Assembly: GCA_041743835.1 (NCBI GenBank)
Contig: JBGTLW010000368.1
Coordinates: 1 to 23,055 of the forward strand
Length of the DNA stretch: 23,055 nucleotides
From: JBGTLW01 sp041743835
GTDB taxonomy: Bacteria; Planctomycetota; Phycisphaerae; Phycisphaerales; Phycisphaeraceae
Direction: 5' to 3'
A program made the position numbers and the translations under genes. How positions within the stretch are numbered: the first letter of the stretch is position 1; each line of letters opens with the position of its first letter. Of this stretch, positions 1 to 6,952 are shown in pieces. The notes under the pieces were generated by a model. It saw only the letters and a list, made by a program, of their open reading frames with translations. It made no database searches and was not told where the DNA came from.

Positions 1-140
1 GTTCGACTACATCGAGGTGTTTTACAATCGCCAGCGTCTGCACTCGACGCTAAACTATATGAGTCCCGCGGCCTACGAAGCAAAGCACCAGGCCGCTTAA
101 CCATGTTGTTCCCCGCGCCCGTCACTTGGGGGGAAGCTCA
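1..140 (+). mobile_element. Right end of an IS3-family insertion sequence
   Basis: The OrfB tail is followed 27 bp later by TGGGGGGAAGCTCA (127-140). Read from the outside this is TGAGCTTCCCCCCA, the TGA...CCCC type of terminal inverted repeat common in IS3-family elements. The left end and the target duplication are outside the window, so the exact boundary is inferred. A near copy of this terminus occurs alone at 15468-15481. Confidence 0.55.
2..100 (+). CDS. IS3-family transposase (OrfB), C-terminal end only
   Basis: Only the last 32 codons are inside the window, ending at TAA 98-100. The peptide has the ending typical of the rve integrase domain of IS3-family OrfB: FYNRQRLHSTLNYMSPAAYE, in which the YN-R-H-L-SP-YE pattern is the conserved tail after the DDE catalytic core. 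The catalytic residues and the frameshift-linked OrfA would lie upstream of the window. The reading frame is intact as far as it can be seen, so the element may be complete. A likely right end lies 27-40 bp downstream of the stop. Confidence 0.85.
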   Translation, partial: FDYIEVFYNRQRLHSTLNYMSPAAYEAKHQAA

Positions 141-432
141 TGATTCACATGTGGATCGGACGAGCTGGCCCGTGAAGTTTTATGTCGCGGCGTTATTGTT
201 TGCGTTTGTTTCACTGGCAATCTGCACCTCGGCGTTAGACGGTCAGGCCATGAATGCCGGCCGCAGTCTCGCTCAGCTTGCTATCTGCGGGGTGCTTGCT
301 CTTCGCCTTGCGTGGGCGCTGCATTGCCGGGAGCAAAGCAAGATGTGGATTGCATATGTTGTGGGGATGTTCATGGCAGTGCCGATCTGGCTGGTTGTCG
401 AGCCGATCGTCCTATCCTTTGCGCGAGAATAG
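103..432 (+). CDS. Small three-helix membrane protein, unknown function
   Basis: I do not recognise a family. The 109-residue frame has three hydrophobic segments, around residues 25-45 (FYVAALLFAFVSLAICTSAL), 55-73 (LAQLAICGVLALRLAWAL) and 81-103 (MWIAYVVGMFMAVPIWLVV), so it is probably an inner-membrane protein. The start is uncertain. ATG 103 lies inside the presumed IS end (through 140), so the first 13 codons would be IS sequence. An in-frame GTG at 151 gives a 93-residue product beginning just before the first helix, and could be the native start. The gene could also have been truncated at its 5' end by the IS insertion. It is 118 bp upstream of the copper-binding lipoprotein on the same strand, with no clear functional link. 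Confidence 0.5.
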   Translation: MLFPAPVTWGEAHDSHVDRTSWPVKFYVAALLFAFVSLAICTSALDGQAMNAGRSLAQLAICGVLALRLAWALHCREQSKMWIAYVVGMFMAVPIWLVVEPIVLSFARE

Positions 433-550
433 TCATCGCGTGAAGTTGACCCACGACGCCCGGCCCCGGAAGATAAGCACATGTAAAGTCCTCGTCGATT
501 AGTAGCCCCTTCTCCGGACGGCCGGAATCTGAGCGTTCAACGAGATAGCC

Positions 551-1012
551 ATGAAAAACAACCCCGTCCTGACAATCGCGTGCATCCTGCTGGGCATCAT
601 CGCGTTGGGTGGCTGTGGTGAATCCAAAGCGCCAGCCGAGGGTGATGACCTGATCCAACGCTACATCGTGCGGGGGCGCGTTGTGGCGGTGAAGGATGAA
701 GGCAAGGCCTTGAGCATCCACCACGAAGCCATCCCGCAGTTCGTCCACGTCACCGGCAAAGCCGACGGTATGGAGGAGATGGTGATGGACTTCACATTTG
801 GTGAAGGGGTCACGGCTGAGGGCGTCGCCGTCGGCGATCCTGTGTCTTTCACCATGGCGGTGCGATGGAAACCCAAGGCCAGCTACTGGATCGAGAACAT
901 CAAAAAGCTGCCGCCGAACACCGAACTGAACCTGACCGAGAAGCCGCAAAGCGGAGCCGGCCACAGCTCACACGACCACTCACACGATCACGATCACGAC
1001 CACGCGCATTAA
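551..1012 (+). CDS. CusF-like copper-binding lipoprotein with His-rich tail
   Basis: The 153-residue product begins with a lipoprotein signal peptide. Its lipobox is LGGC, with Cys22 as the lipidated residue. The body (about 37-127) follows the CusF/Sco1-associated copper-binding pattern: a Y-V-GRVVAV---GKALSIHHEAIP strand pair, an MEEMVMDFTF methionine-bearing strand, then VGDPVSFTMAVRW and YWIENIKKLP. In this family the His and Met side chains bind Cu(I) in the periplasm. The last 16 residues are repeated His-Asp pairs, an extra metal-binding tail. The likely role is periplasmic copper buffering or delivery. No Sco1, CusABC or copper ATPase is adjacent. Whether it serves the copper-dependent FGE encoded about 10 kb away is only speculation. 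The ribosome-binding site is weak (GAGAT, about 6 bp before ATG). Confidence 0.8.
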   Translation: MKNNPVLTIACILLGIIALGGCGESKAPAEGDDLIQRYIVRGRVVAVKDEGKALSIHHEAIPQFVHVTGKADGMEEMVMDFTFGEGVTAEGVAVGDPVSFTMAVRWKPKASYWIENIKKLPPNTELNLTEKPQSGAGHSSHDHSHDHDHDHAH

Positions 1013-1029
1013 CCCCACGCCTGCCTTAT

Positions 1030-1048
1030 CGCGCTCGTGTTTAGCGCG
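1030..1048. terminator. Possible hairpin between convergent genes
   Basis: CGCGCT (1030-1035) pairs with AGCGCG (1043-1048) across a 7-nt loop in the 72-bp space between two convergent genes. There is no U-tract on either strand, so this could be a weak bidirectional stop or chance. Confidence 0.25.
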
Positions 1049-1084
1049 CGGCGTCCGCCGCCGTGTTCGGGCACGTTCATTGAC

Positions 1085-1930
1085 TTACCGCCCGGCCTTG
1101 TCGCGCTTCGGCGCGAAGAAGGCACCGATCGCGTGGCCGAAGTTGGCCTGCGCGTTGGCGGGGACATACAGGATGTCGCCGGCCTCAAGCACGACGTTGT
1201 ATGACAGGTCGCCCTCGCGGATCATCCGGTCCACATCGATCACCAGCCGACGCGACGCGGCGGGGGGGGCGGGCCGCAGCAGCAACACCCGCGCGGGGTT
1301 CGCGGCTCGGGTCGGCTGCACCTGTGAGATCACATCCAGCACACGGTTCCGCCCCGTGTGCTTGTACGGGCCGGGGTGCTCCACCTCCCCAAACACATAG
1401 AACATCGGCAGCGTGGCGCGGTCGGCCTCGGGGTGGTTGCCCTTGGCGTGCCCATGCACATCAACGGCATGACTTGACGCGGACGCTTCATTCATCGGGG
1501 CTGCGGCCGCGTCTCCACGCTCCGCGGCAGATGCGACGAACAACTCGGTCTCGTCGGGCTCGGCCGTGCGGGCCGGGTCTTCCGTTGTCCACACAACGGA
1601 TGTCGGCGGGCTCTGCCGCGTAGCGGGTGGGGTAGCAGCGATAGGTTGCGAATCATCGGCCCAGCGCGGCTCAGCGGCATCCGCGACAAACGCGGGTTGT
1701 GAACCAGCGGCGGTGGGGGGGGTGACGGAATCGTGAGCCAAGTGTGGCAAGTGTGACACGCGCGCAGAAGCGTCCCGGCCCGCCGTCTCCTCCAGCGGCG
1801 GGCGCAGGAATGCTTCCAAGTCAGTGGATCGATGCTGGCAGCCCGACGCCGTGAGCAGGATCAGCAGCAAGCCGATCAGCACGCCGACCGTGGGTGTCAG
1901 CCGACCGCGATGGTCAACCCCTGATGTCAC
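1085..1930 (-). CDS. SLBB-domain lipoprotein, polysaccharide-export related
   Basis: The 281-residue product starts at GTG 1930, chosen because GGAGGGAGG lies about 7 bp upstream. A lipoprotein signal follows (hydrophobic 15-28, lipobox ASGC, Cys31). Residues 35-175 are a low-complexity Ala/Pro/Thr/Glu-rich linker. Residues 177-257 look like an SLBB domain: FYVFGEVEHPGPYKHTGRN, then a strand pair and DLSYNVVLEAGDILYVP, the usual closing motif of Wza/OtnA-type export proteins. The N-terminal poly-export (PES) domain that normally precedes SLBB is missing. It may be an accessory SLBB lipoprotein that decorates an export channel and not the channel itself. No wzc, wzx or other export gene is next to it. 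It converges with the copper lipoprotein gene. Confidence 0.75.
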   Translation of the reverse strand: MTSGVDHRGRLTPTVGVLIGLLLILLTASGCQHRSTDLEAFLRPPLEETAGRDASARVSHLPHLAHDSVTPPTAAGSQPAFVADAAEPRWADDSQPIAATPPATRQSPPTSVVWTTEDPARTAEPDETELFVASAAERGDAAAAPMNEASASSHAVDVHGHAKGNHPEADRATLPMFYVFGEVEHPGPYKHTGRNRVLDVISQVQPTRAANPARVLLLRPAPPAASRRLVIDVDRMIREGDLSYNVVLEAGDILYVPANAQANFGHAIGAFFAPKRDKAGR

Positions 1931-2054
1931 CGTCGCGCCTCCCTCCCATGCCTCGGCTGCCCCATGGCCACCTGCAAGGCATATCGACCCATACCCGGCC
2001 CGGCTTAAGGCACAGTGATTTTCAGCACGACCCGCCGATCCATTTGACGCGCGT

Positions 2055-2082
2055 TTGAATGTTTAGCAGCAGTGGTTAGAAT
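2055..2082 (+). promoter_or_regulatory. Putative sigma-70 promoter of tRNA-Leu
   Basis: TTGAAT (2055-2060) and TAGAAT (2077-2082) are 16 bp apart and lie 34 bp before the mature tRNA. Each hexamer differs from consensus at one or two positions. The placement fits a stable-RNA promoter, but only by sequence match. Confidence 0.45.
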
Positions 2083-2116
2083 GCTCGGCTTGCCGCGGCC
2101 CACCAGCCGCGCTCAA

Positions 2117-2200
2117 GCCCGTGTGGCGGAATTGGCAGACGCGCCGTCTTCAGGTGGCGGTCCCAGCAATGGGGTAGAGGTTCGAGTCCTCTCACGGGCA
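2117..2200 (+). tRNA. tRNA-Leu (anticodon CAG)
   Basis: The acceptor stem GCCCGTG (2117-2123) pairs perfectly with CACGGGC (2193-2199), followed by discriminator A. The anticodon stem CCGTC/GGCGG closes a 7-nt loop TTCAGGT, which gives CAG and reads codon CUG. A long variable arm, as in class II tRNAs, and a TTCGAGT T-loop are present. The D-arm has the leucine-type GGCGGAATTGGCAGACG. The 3' CCA is not encoded and would be added after transcription. The length is 84 nt. Confidence 0.96.
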
Positions 2201-2509
2201 TTTTCTTGAAATACCTGCAAGCTATAAGCAGATTAAAAGTCAGTATTTAACGCATTTTTGGTCCGACGGGAATCAGCTGGGCAACTGTCAAATGAGTGTC
2301 ATGACACTCATTTTTTGATCCCTCCCGCAGATCACTCGCGCGTGTATCAAGCCCCTCCCCTCCCCGGCCAAAAAGTCTCACAGTTTGTGAAACGCCACGT
2401 CGCCCCGCACGGACAGCCTCTCACCGTGAGCATGTCCCGGTTTGCGGGATAACTTCACGTGATCGGCCGGGGGGTTGCCAGCCTTATAAGGCTGAGCAAA
2501 GGATCACAA
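2201..2509. other. Intergenic region between tRNA-Leu and patatin gene
   Basis: Apart from the palindromic terminator (2291-2316) and a short palindrome CAGCCTTATAAGGCTG (2479-2494), 15 bp beyond the patatin stop, I see nothing here. The second palindrome could end the long minus-strand transcript, but it has no T-run. The short open frame across this stretch has no family resemblance and no ribosome-binding site. Confidence 0.5.
2291..2316 (+). terminator. Palindromic hairpin with T-run after tRNA-Leu
   Basis: AATGAGTGTCA is followed directly by its reverse complement, making a perfect 22-bp palindrome (2291-2312). It runs into a stretch of six T residues (2311-2316). The position 90 bp after the tRNA fits intrinsic termination on the + strand. 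Because the dyad is perfect it could instead be an operator for a dimeric repressor. Confidence 0.55.
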
Positions 2510-3733
2510 TCACGGCTTTGATTCCACATATGTGGCTTCAAAGAGGGGAGGCATCTTGCTCCAGGGATTGCCCGCCGTCGCATCGGAGCGCCCACGATCG
2601 AACAGGGCGTTCATGTAAATCGGATCGAACATGGAAGCGTCGGACTCCGCTGTGAAGTCAGTGGGGATCGACGCGAGATTGAAATCGATGTCTTCGAGCT
2701 CGCATCGAAGGTACAGGCGGAACATGTCACCCAGGCCTTGGGTCTTGATCAGTGTGGAGATCGCACGCCCCGCGATATCGGGGAACAACGGGTCCATTTT
2801 CTTATATTCAGGCGTGAACCGGGCATTGCGGATGATGAACAGCCGTACCGGCCGGCGCGGCACCTGCAGGCCCGAGCGCTGTGCGATCCGGTTCAGGTCG
2901 ACCCCGCCACCGTAGAGGAACACCTGGGCGTATGTCCCGCCATCCACATGCATTTCTTCGTACCGCTTACCGTCGGCTTCCACGGTGATGTATTGCGGCT
3001 CGAAGGCTGCGGGGATCGACGCCGATGCGAGCATGACCTGCCGCAGCAGTCTGGGAGCATCGGGGTGGCCGGTCGAGGCGATCGCGCCAAGGTCCCAGAT
3101 GACCGGGCGTTGTGCTTCGAGATTCACTGTTGCCACAAGCAAGCGTCGTCCCTTGGCGTGTTCGGCGGCGATCTTAGTGATGGTTTCGTCGCTGATCCAT
3201 TCACTAAGAAGCTCATAGAGCGGGTCGGTGTCGTACATGCCATCCCTTGTCAGTATCGCCAGGATGCCACGCTCTTTCACGATGATTTTGTCGGTCGTCG
3301 TCGTGTAGGCCTTCTTGAGGACGTGGTCGTACTCGGGCCCGAGGAAGGCAAGCGGCGCGATCAGCGCGCCGGTGCTGATGCCGGTGACCAGGCGGAACTC
3401 GGGCCGATCGCCGCGTTGGGACCAACCGGACAGCAGGCCGGCGCCGTACGCACCATCAGACCCACCGCCGGAGATCGCCAGGATGTCGGCCGTGGGCGGG
3501 ATCGTCACCTCGGGATTCGCCTTGAGGTAGGCGTGGTACGCACGCACCGCTTCGCCGAGCGAGTCGATGAACGCCTCGTCGACATGGTCGCCCCATGTGC
3601 GTATGTGAGGCATACCGGGCACGACAGCCTCGTTGACAAGCTCCTCCGGCACCGAATTTAACGCTCGCTGCTGCGTACAACCCACAGTCGTCAATACCAA
3701 CGCCGCTGCCCACAAGATTAATTTCATATTCAT
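2510..3733 (-). CDS. Patatin-like phospholipase, outer-envelope lipoprotein
   Basis: The product is 407 residues with a lipoprotein signal (lipobox TVGC, Cys19). The patatin fold is shown by an oxyanion-hole loop GGGSDGAYGAG (89-99), the nucleophile elbow GISTG (Ser120) and the catalytic aspartate in HVDGG (Asp264), so the Ser-Asp dyad is complete. Patatins hydrolyse acyl esters of phospholipids or other lipids, and the signal places this one in the periplasm or at the outer membrane. A second in-frame ATG at 3727 is better spaced (8 bp) from GGAAG than the ATG at 3733, so the true start may be two codons later. It follows the DUF3604 gene by only 12 bp and is the last gene of the long minus-strand run. 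The substrate is unknown. Hydrolysis of an ester or lipid released by the upstream enzymes is possible. Confidence 0.85.
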   Translation of the reverse strand: MNMKLILWAAALVLTTVGCTQQRALNSVPEELVNEAVVPGMPHIRTWGDHVDEAFIDSLGEAVRAYHAYLKANPEVTIPPTADILAISGGGSDGAYGAGLLSGWSQRGDRPEFRLVTGISTGALIAPLAFLGPEYDHVLKKAYTTTTDKIIVKERGILAILTRDGMYDTDPLYELLSEWISDETITKIAAEHAKGRRLLVATVNLEAQRPVIWDLGAIASTGHPDAPRLLRQVMLASASIPAAFEPQYITVEADGKRYEEMHVDGGTYAQVFLYGGGVDLNRIAQRSGLQVPRRPVRLFIIRNARFTPEYKKMDPLFPDIAGRAISTLIKTQGLGDMFRLYLRCELEDIDFNLASIPTDFTAESDASMFDPIYMNALFDRGRSDATAGNPWSKMPPLFEATYVESKP

Positions 3734-3745
3734 GGCTTCCAGTGC

Positions 3746-5713
3746 TTACTTCGGGCTTGCGGGCGTGTACCAGATCGGGGAGGTATACGCGCGTTCTTGG
3801 AGTTTCATCGTCGTGCCATCCAGCGGCTCCACACCGAAGCGTTTGGCGTCGTAGGCGGTCCAGCGCGGCGTGGGGATTTCCAGCACGCGCGCGTAATAAA
3901 ACGCGGGTTGCTTTGGATCGAAGTCCGGGTCCCGCCAGACGGTGATGAGCTCCGGGTCGCCGATGGTGTTGGTCCATGTCGCGTTCTGGACATCGACGGT
4001 GTCACCGACCGGCGGCAGCTTGCCGTCGGCGTCGGGCTTGCGCTTGTCCGCGTCGCCCCAAACCACGTCGTAAACTTGCTCATGCACGTCGCCATCGGCG
4101 TCGAGCCAGCCCTTGATGATCTGGATGCGGTCGAGGTTGGCACCGATGGGGTCCTTGAGCGCAGCGACCAGGAAGGTCGGGGCCTTGCCTTGCGGCGCAT
4201 TGGACAGGTCGCCACCCATGGGCACCCCTTTGGTATACCCCACGTGCGCGGGCAGCCGGCTATGGGCATCGGCTTCCTCGAAATCGAATCCGCCGAAGAA
4301 GCGCACGATCAAACGCGTGCCGGTGGTGGCGTACGTTTCACGCCTGTGCATCGCGTCCCAGATCGCCTCGCGTGTGTTCTCCGTGGCCCATACCGCCGCG
4401 TAGCCGGATGAGCCGACCTCCCAATCCTTGATCGTCAGGTTGTTTTTGGCATTGTGGACAAATGTGGCGGCAAGTCGCTCGGGCTTCGGCTCGGCGGCGG
4501 ACACCTTGCCGAAGAAATTCTCCTCTTCCGCGGTCGCCAGCCCCGTGTGTGAATCGGTGCTGCCGACGAGGCCGAACCTGTATGGATTCGTGCCCAACGC
4601 CCGCTCGAGTTTCAGGCCATTCTTAAGTGCGGCACGCGTGTACTCGTGCTCCAGCATCTCGGGCTTCTTGGCGACGGTCAGGTCGAGGTTGCCTTTATCC
4701 CAGGTTTCGAAGTCGGCGAACTCATCGTTAGGCGAAAGCACCGGGTGCGTCTCGCCGTCGCCTTTCATCTGTGTGGTTTCATAGAGCCGTTCCCATTGCG
4801 CGCGCTGCTGAGCGTAGTCGCCGTCTAGCTTCTTGCCGAAAGCCTCAACAGTCGGGAACATGAGGCCGTTAGAGAGGTTGCCGTTGTGTGCGATGGCCAA
4901 CACATTGTCGCCACCCTTGGCCTCATAGGCGGCCATCCACACCCATAGGTCCGCCGGGTTGTCACTGCCCAGTGGCTTCATGGTGGTGAACGGCTCGACG
5001 CGGCCGGCCTTCTCACCGTTGCCACGGAAGATGATGTTGCGGTGCAGATTATTCCCGCCGGTGTTGCTCGTCCACTCGAACCCGATAAACGCGGTGAAGC
5101 GGCCGGGCTCGTTGTACGCCTCGGCGGCGGCGATGGTTTCCTGCCATGCGCCACGGTAGGCGGGCGTCCCGGGCACGGGGAAGATCGCCTTGGATATCGT
5201 GCCTTGGCCGAAGTTGACGATGATGTCGATCGCCGCCTCGGCACCATGGCCACTTCGGATCATCTCGTTCCACTTGCGGCCTTGCGGGTCGGCCATGATG
5301 GTCGGATCACCCTTGAGGATCAGCGGGAAGAAACCCATGCCGTCGGAGTGATCCGCGACGACTAGGAAGTCCAACGGCCGGGAGAGCTTGACGAGTTGGT
5401 TGCTCGATGCCATCACCTCTTCGCCGCGCGCGAAGCGGTAGGCGTCGCGCGGCCCGAGGCGCGCTCCGAAGGCGCCGGCGTCCATCGAGAACGACGTATG
5501 CAGGTGCGTGTCGCCAAAGAACGGCCGCGTCGGGAAGTTCCGCCCGGCGTATGGGGAGTACGGCGGCTTGCTGGGGTATGCATCCTTTAACAGGGCAGGA
5601 TCGGAGTGCATGTGCATGCCGGGGAGGTTCGTATCCTCCGCCGATGCGAATGGTGTCAGAAGGCCGGTCATGGCCGTAATCAGGGCGGTTGTTGCCAGGG
5701 ATGTGCTTTTCAT
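3746..5713 (-). CDS. DUF3604 exported protein, PHP-like putative metallo-hydrolase
   Basis: The 655-residue product starts at ATG 5713, with AAGGA about 7 bp upstream; the frame runs further 5' but without signal-like sequence. An N-terminal signal peptide ends near ASA (24-26). The DUF3604 family is recognised by FFGDTHLHTSFSMDAG (65-80) and VVADHSDGMGF (118-128). IAHNGN and VGSTDSHTG follow further on. The spaced His/Asp motifs resemble the metal site of PHP-type phosphoesterases, so a periplasmic metal-dependent hydrolase is a reasonable guess. To my knowledge the activity of the family is not established. The length is normal for the family. It lies 47 bp after the last HupE-type gene and 12 bp before the patatin gene, clearly within the same operon. 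Confidence 0.85.
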   Translation of the reverse strand: MKSTSLATTALITAMTGLLTPFASAEDTNLPGMHMHSDPALLKDAYPSKPPYSPYAGRNFPTRPFFGDTHLHTSFSMDAGAFGARLGPRDAYRFARGEEVMASSNQLVKLSRPLDFLVVADHSDGMGFFPLILKGDPTIMADPQGRKWNEMIRSGHGAEAAIDIIVNFGQGTISKAIFPVPGTPAYRGAWQETIAAAEAYNEPGRFTAFIGFEWTSNTGGNNLHRNIIFRGNGEKAGRVEPFTTMKPLGSDNPADLWVWMAAYEAKGGDNVLAIAHNGNLSNGLMFPTVEAFGKKLDGDYAQQRAQWERLYETTQMKGDGETHPVLSPNDEFADFETWDKGNLDLTVAKKPEMLEHEYTRAALKNGLKLERALGTNPYRFGLVGSTDSHTGLATAEEENFFGKVSAAEPKPERLAATFVHNAKNNLTIKDWEVGSSGYAAVWATENTREAIWDAMHRRETYATTGTRLIVRFFGGFDFEEADAHSRLPAHVGYTKGVPMGGDLSNAPQGKAPTFLVAALKDPIGANLDRIQIIKGWLDADGDVHEQVYDVVWGDADKRKPDADGKLPPVGDTVDVQNATWTNTIGDPELITVWRDPDFDPKQPAFYYARVLEIPTPRWTAYDAKRFGVEPLDGTTMKLQERAYTSPIWYTPASPK

Positions 5714-5760
5714 GTCGTGGTCCTTTCTATAGAGTCTGGGGTATGTGACATTCAGTAATC

Positions 5761-6351
5761 TCAACGCATAGTCCAACCGAATAAAAGAAGTCCGATTGCA
5801 GCAACCCAACTGCCTGCGACGCGGACGGCGAGGCGCGTCCAGTCCGGCTTTAGCGAGACGACAAAGGCTGCGAGCAGTGCCACGGTGACGAACAGCGAGC
5901 ACGCGATACCGAAGGCCGCAGCCGCCCTAACCTCGCGGTCCGCCAATTCGCCGCCGTTTGCGGCCCCATAAACGATGCCGATCACAACGGCCAGCGCGGC
6001 CACTACCATCGGCGGCCAAGGTCGATCCGTCGCGACCAGCAGGCCCAGCAACACTGCCACAGCGGCGTTGGTCCACATCGGCACTGCGGGGATGGTCCAG
6101 ACGATGCCAACAGCCATGCCCGCCAGCCATGCCGTGGGCAGCGCGAAAAGCACAGAACGACCACACGCAGGCCCGCGCAGGCCCGCGAGCAACGCCAACG
6201 CAATCAGCACCAGCAGGTCGATCGGCGTCACGAACGGATGAACCAAGCCGTCGTAGAACGGGCCGAACCCGCTGTTCATCAGGTGCGCGCGCGCCGGTGA
6301 CGCCGTGATCAGCAGCAGGCCGGCCGCGAAGATGATGCCGGAGCGTTTCAC
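5761..6351 (-). CDS. Divergent HupE/UreJ-like membrane protein lacking metal motifs
   Basis: The 196-residue product starts at GTG 6351, which overlaps the TGA of the preceding HupE gene (GTGA). Upstream codons in this frame are out-of-frame HupE sequence. A signal peptide (about 1-22, ending ARA-H) is followed by six or so hydrophobic helices. The segment GFGPFYDGLVHPFVTPIDLLVLIALALLAG (28-57) aligns by eye with the first-helix HupE motif HP--G-DH-L. The DH pair has become DL (Asp45-Leu46), and the HGHAHG loop typical of HupE is absent. It therefore looks like a paralogue that has lost the metal-binding histidines and may work as a partner subunit of the neighbouring HupE. Assignment to the superfamily is moderately sure; transport function is inference. 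Confidence 0.65.
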   Translation of the reverse strand: MKRSGIIFAAGLLLITASPARAHLMNSGFGPFYDGLVHPFVTPIDLLVLIALALLAGLRGPACGRSVLFALPTAWLAGMAVGIVWTIPAVPMWTNAAVAVLLGLLVATDRPWPPMVVAALAVVIGIVYGAANGGELADREVRAAAAFGIACSLFVTVALLAAFVVSLKPDWTRLAVRVAGSWVAAIGLLLFGWTMR

Positions 6352-6950
6352 GCCAGTGCTCCGTAGAGGAAGTACACGCCGCCTATACACACGCACGCGC
6401 CGGCGGCGCGGAGGGCCACCTTCCCGGCGGGCCACTGGTGCACCAGACCGAAAGCAATGCCCACGCCGTGCAACAGGCCGGTGGCGATCACGAACCCGAT
6501 GCTGTAAAGAAGGCCGTTGGTCCCCTCGGGCAGTTCGGTGCCGTGGGCGTGGCCGTGGAAGACGGCAAAAAAGGCCACGATCACCGCGGCTATCCACAGG
6601 GCAGGCTTGGCCTCAACGAAGACTGCGATGCCCAGCACGATCGCGGAGAGTGCGATGCCGATCTCGATGGCCGGCAGGTCCACGCCCATCAGCCCCAGCA
6701 TGCCGCCGAGCGCCATCACCACAGGAAACGCTACGGGTAATACCCATACAGCGGGCTTGCCGAGTTGGGCACCCCACAAACCAACGGCAATCATGGCCAA
6801 GATGTGATCGAGGCCGGAAACCGGGTGGCTCAGGCCAGATGCGATGCCCGAGGCACTGCCCGTTTGGACGTGCCCGAACACCACCGCCGGCCACGCCAGG
6901 GTCAAGGCGATGCAGGCCATCACATATTGGGTTGACCGAGCGCTGGCCAT
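6348..6950 (-). CDS. HupE/UreJ-family metal permease
   Basis: The 200-residue product starts at ATG 6950, with GGGAGG 5 bp upstream; the longer open frame is not coding. A cleavable signal peptide (about 1-26) leads to a classic HupE sequence: LSHPVSGLDHILAMIAVGLWGAQLG with His42-Pro43 and Asp48-His49, then FHGHAHGTELPEG (131-143). Six transmembrane helices are expected. Characterised HupE/UreJ members move nickel or cobalt next to hydrogenase or urease genes. Neither enzyme is in this window, so the metal and its user are open. The gene begins right after the TAA of the larger HupE-type gene and overlaps the next gene by 4 bp, which implies coupled translation of all three. Confidence 0.88.
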   Translation of the reverse strand: MASARSTQYVMACIALTLAWPAVVFGHVQTGSASGIASGLSHPVSGLDHILAMIAVGLWGAQLGKPAVWVLPVAFPVVMALGGMLGLMGVDLPAIEIGIALSAIVLGIAVFVEAKPALWIAAVIVAFFAVFHGHAHGTELPEGTNGLLYSIGFVIATGLLHGVGIAFGLVHQWPAGKVALRAAGACVCIGGVYFLYGALA

Positions 6951-6952
6951 GC

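Noticed and set aside
960..1010. Short tandem CAC/GAY repeat that might look like a repeat array
   Set aside because: It is the coding sequence of the His-Asp tail of the copper lipoprotein, not a CRISPR or non-coding repeat. No spaced direct repeats were found elsewhere.
2738..3661. 307-codon + strand frame
   Set aside because: Antisense to the patatin gene, whose dyad motifs are intact.
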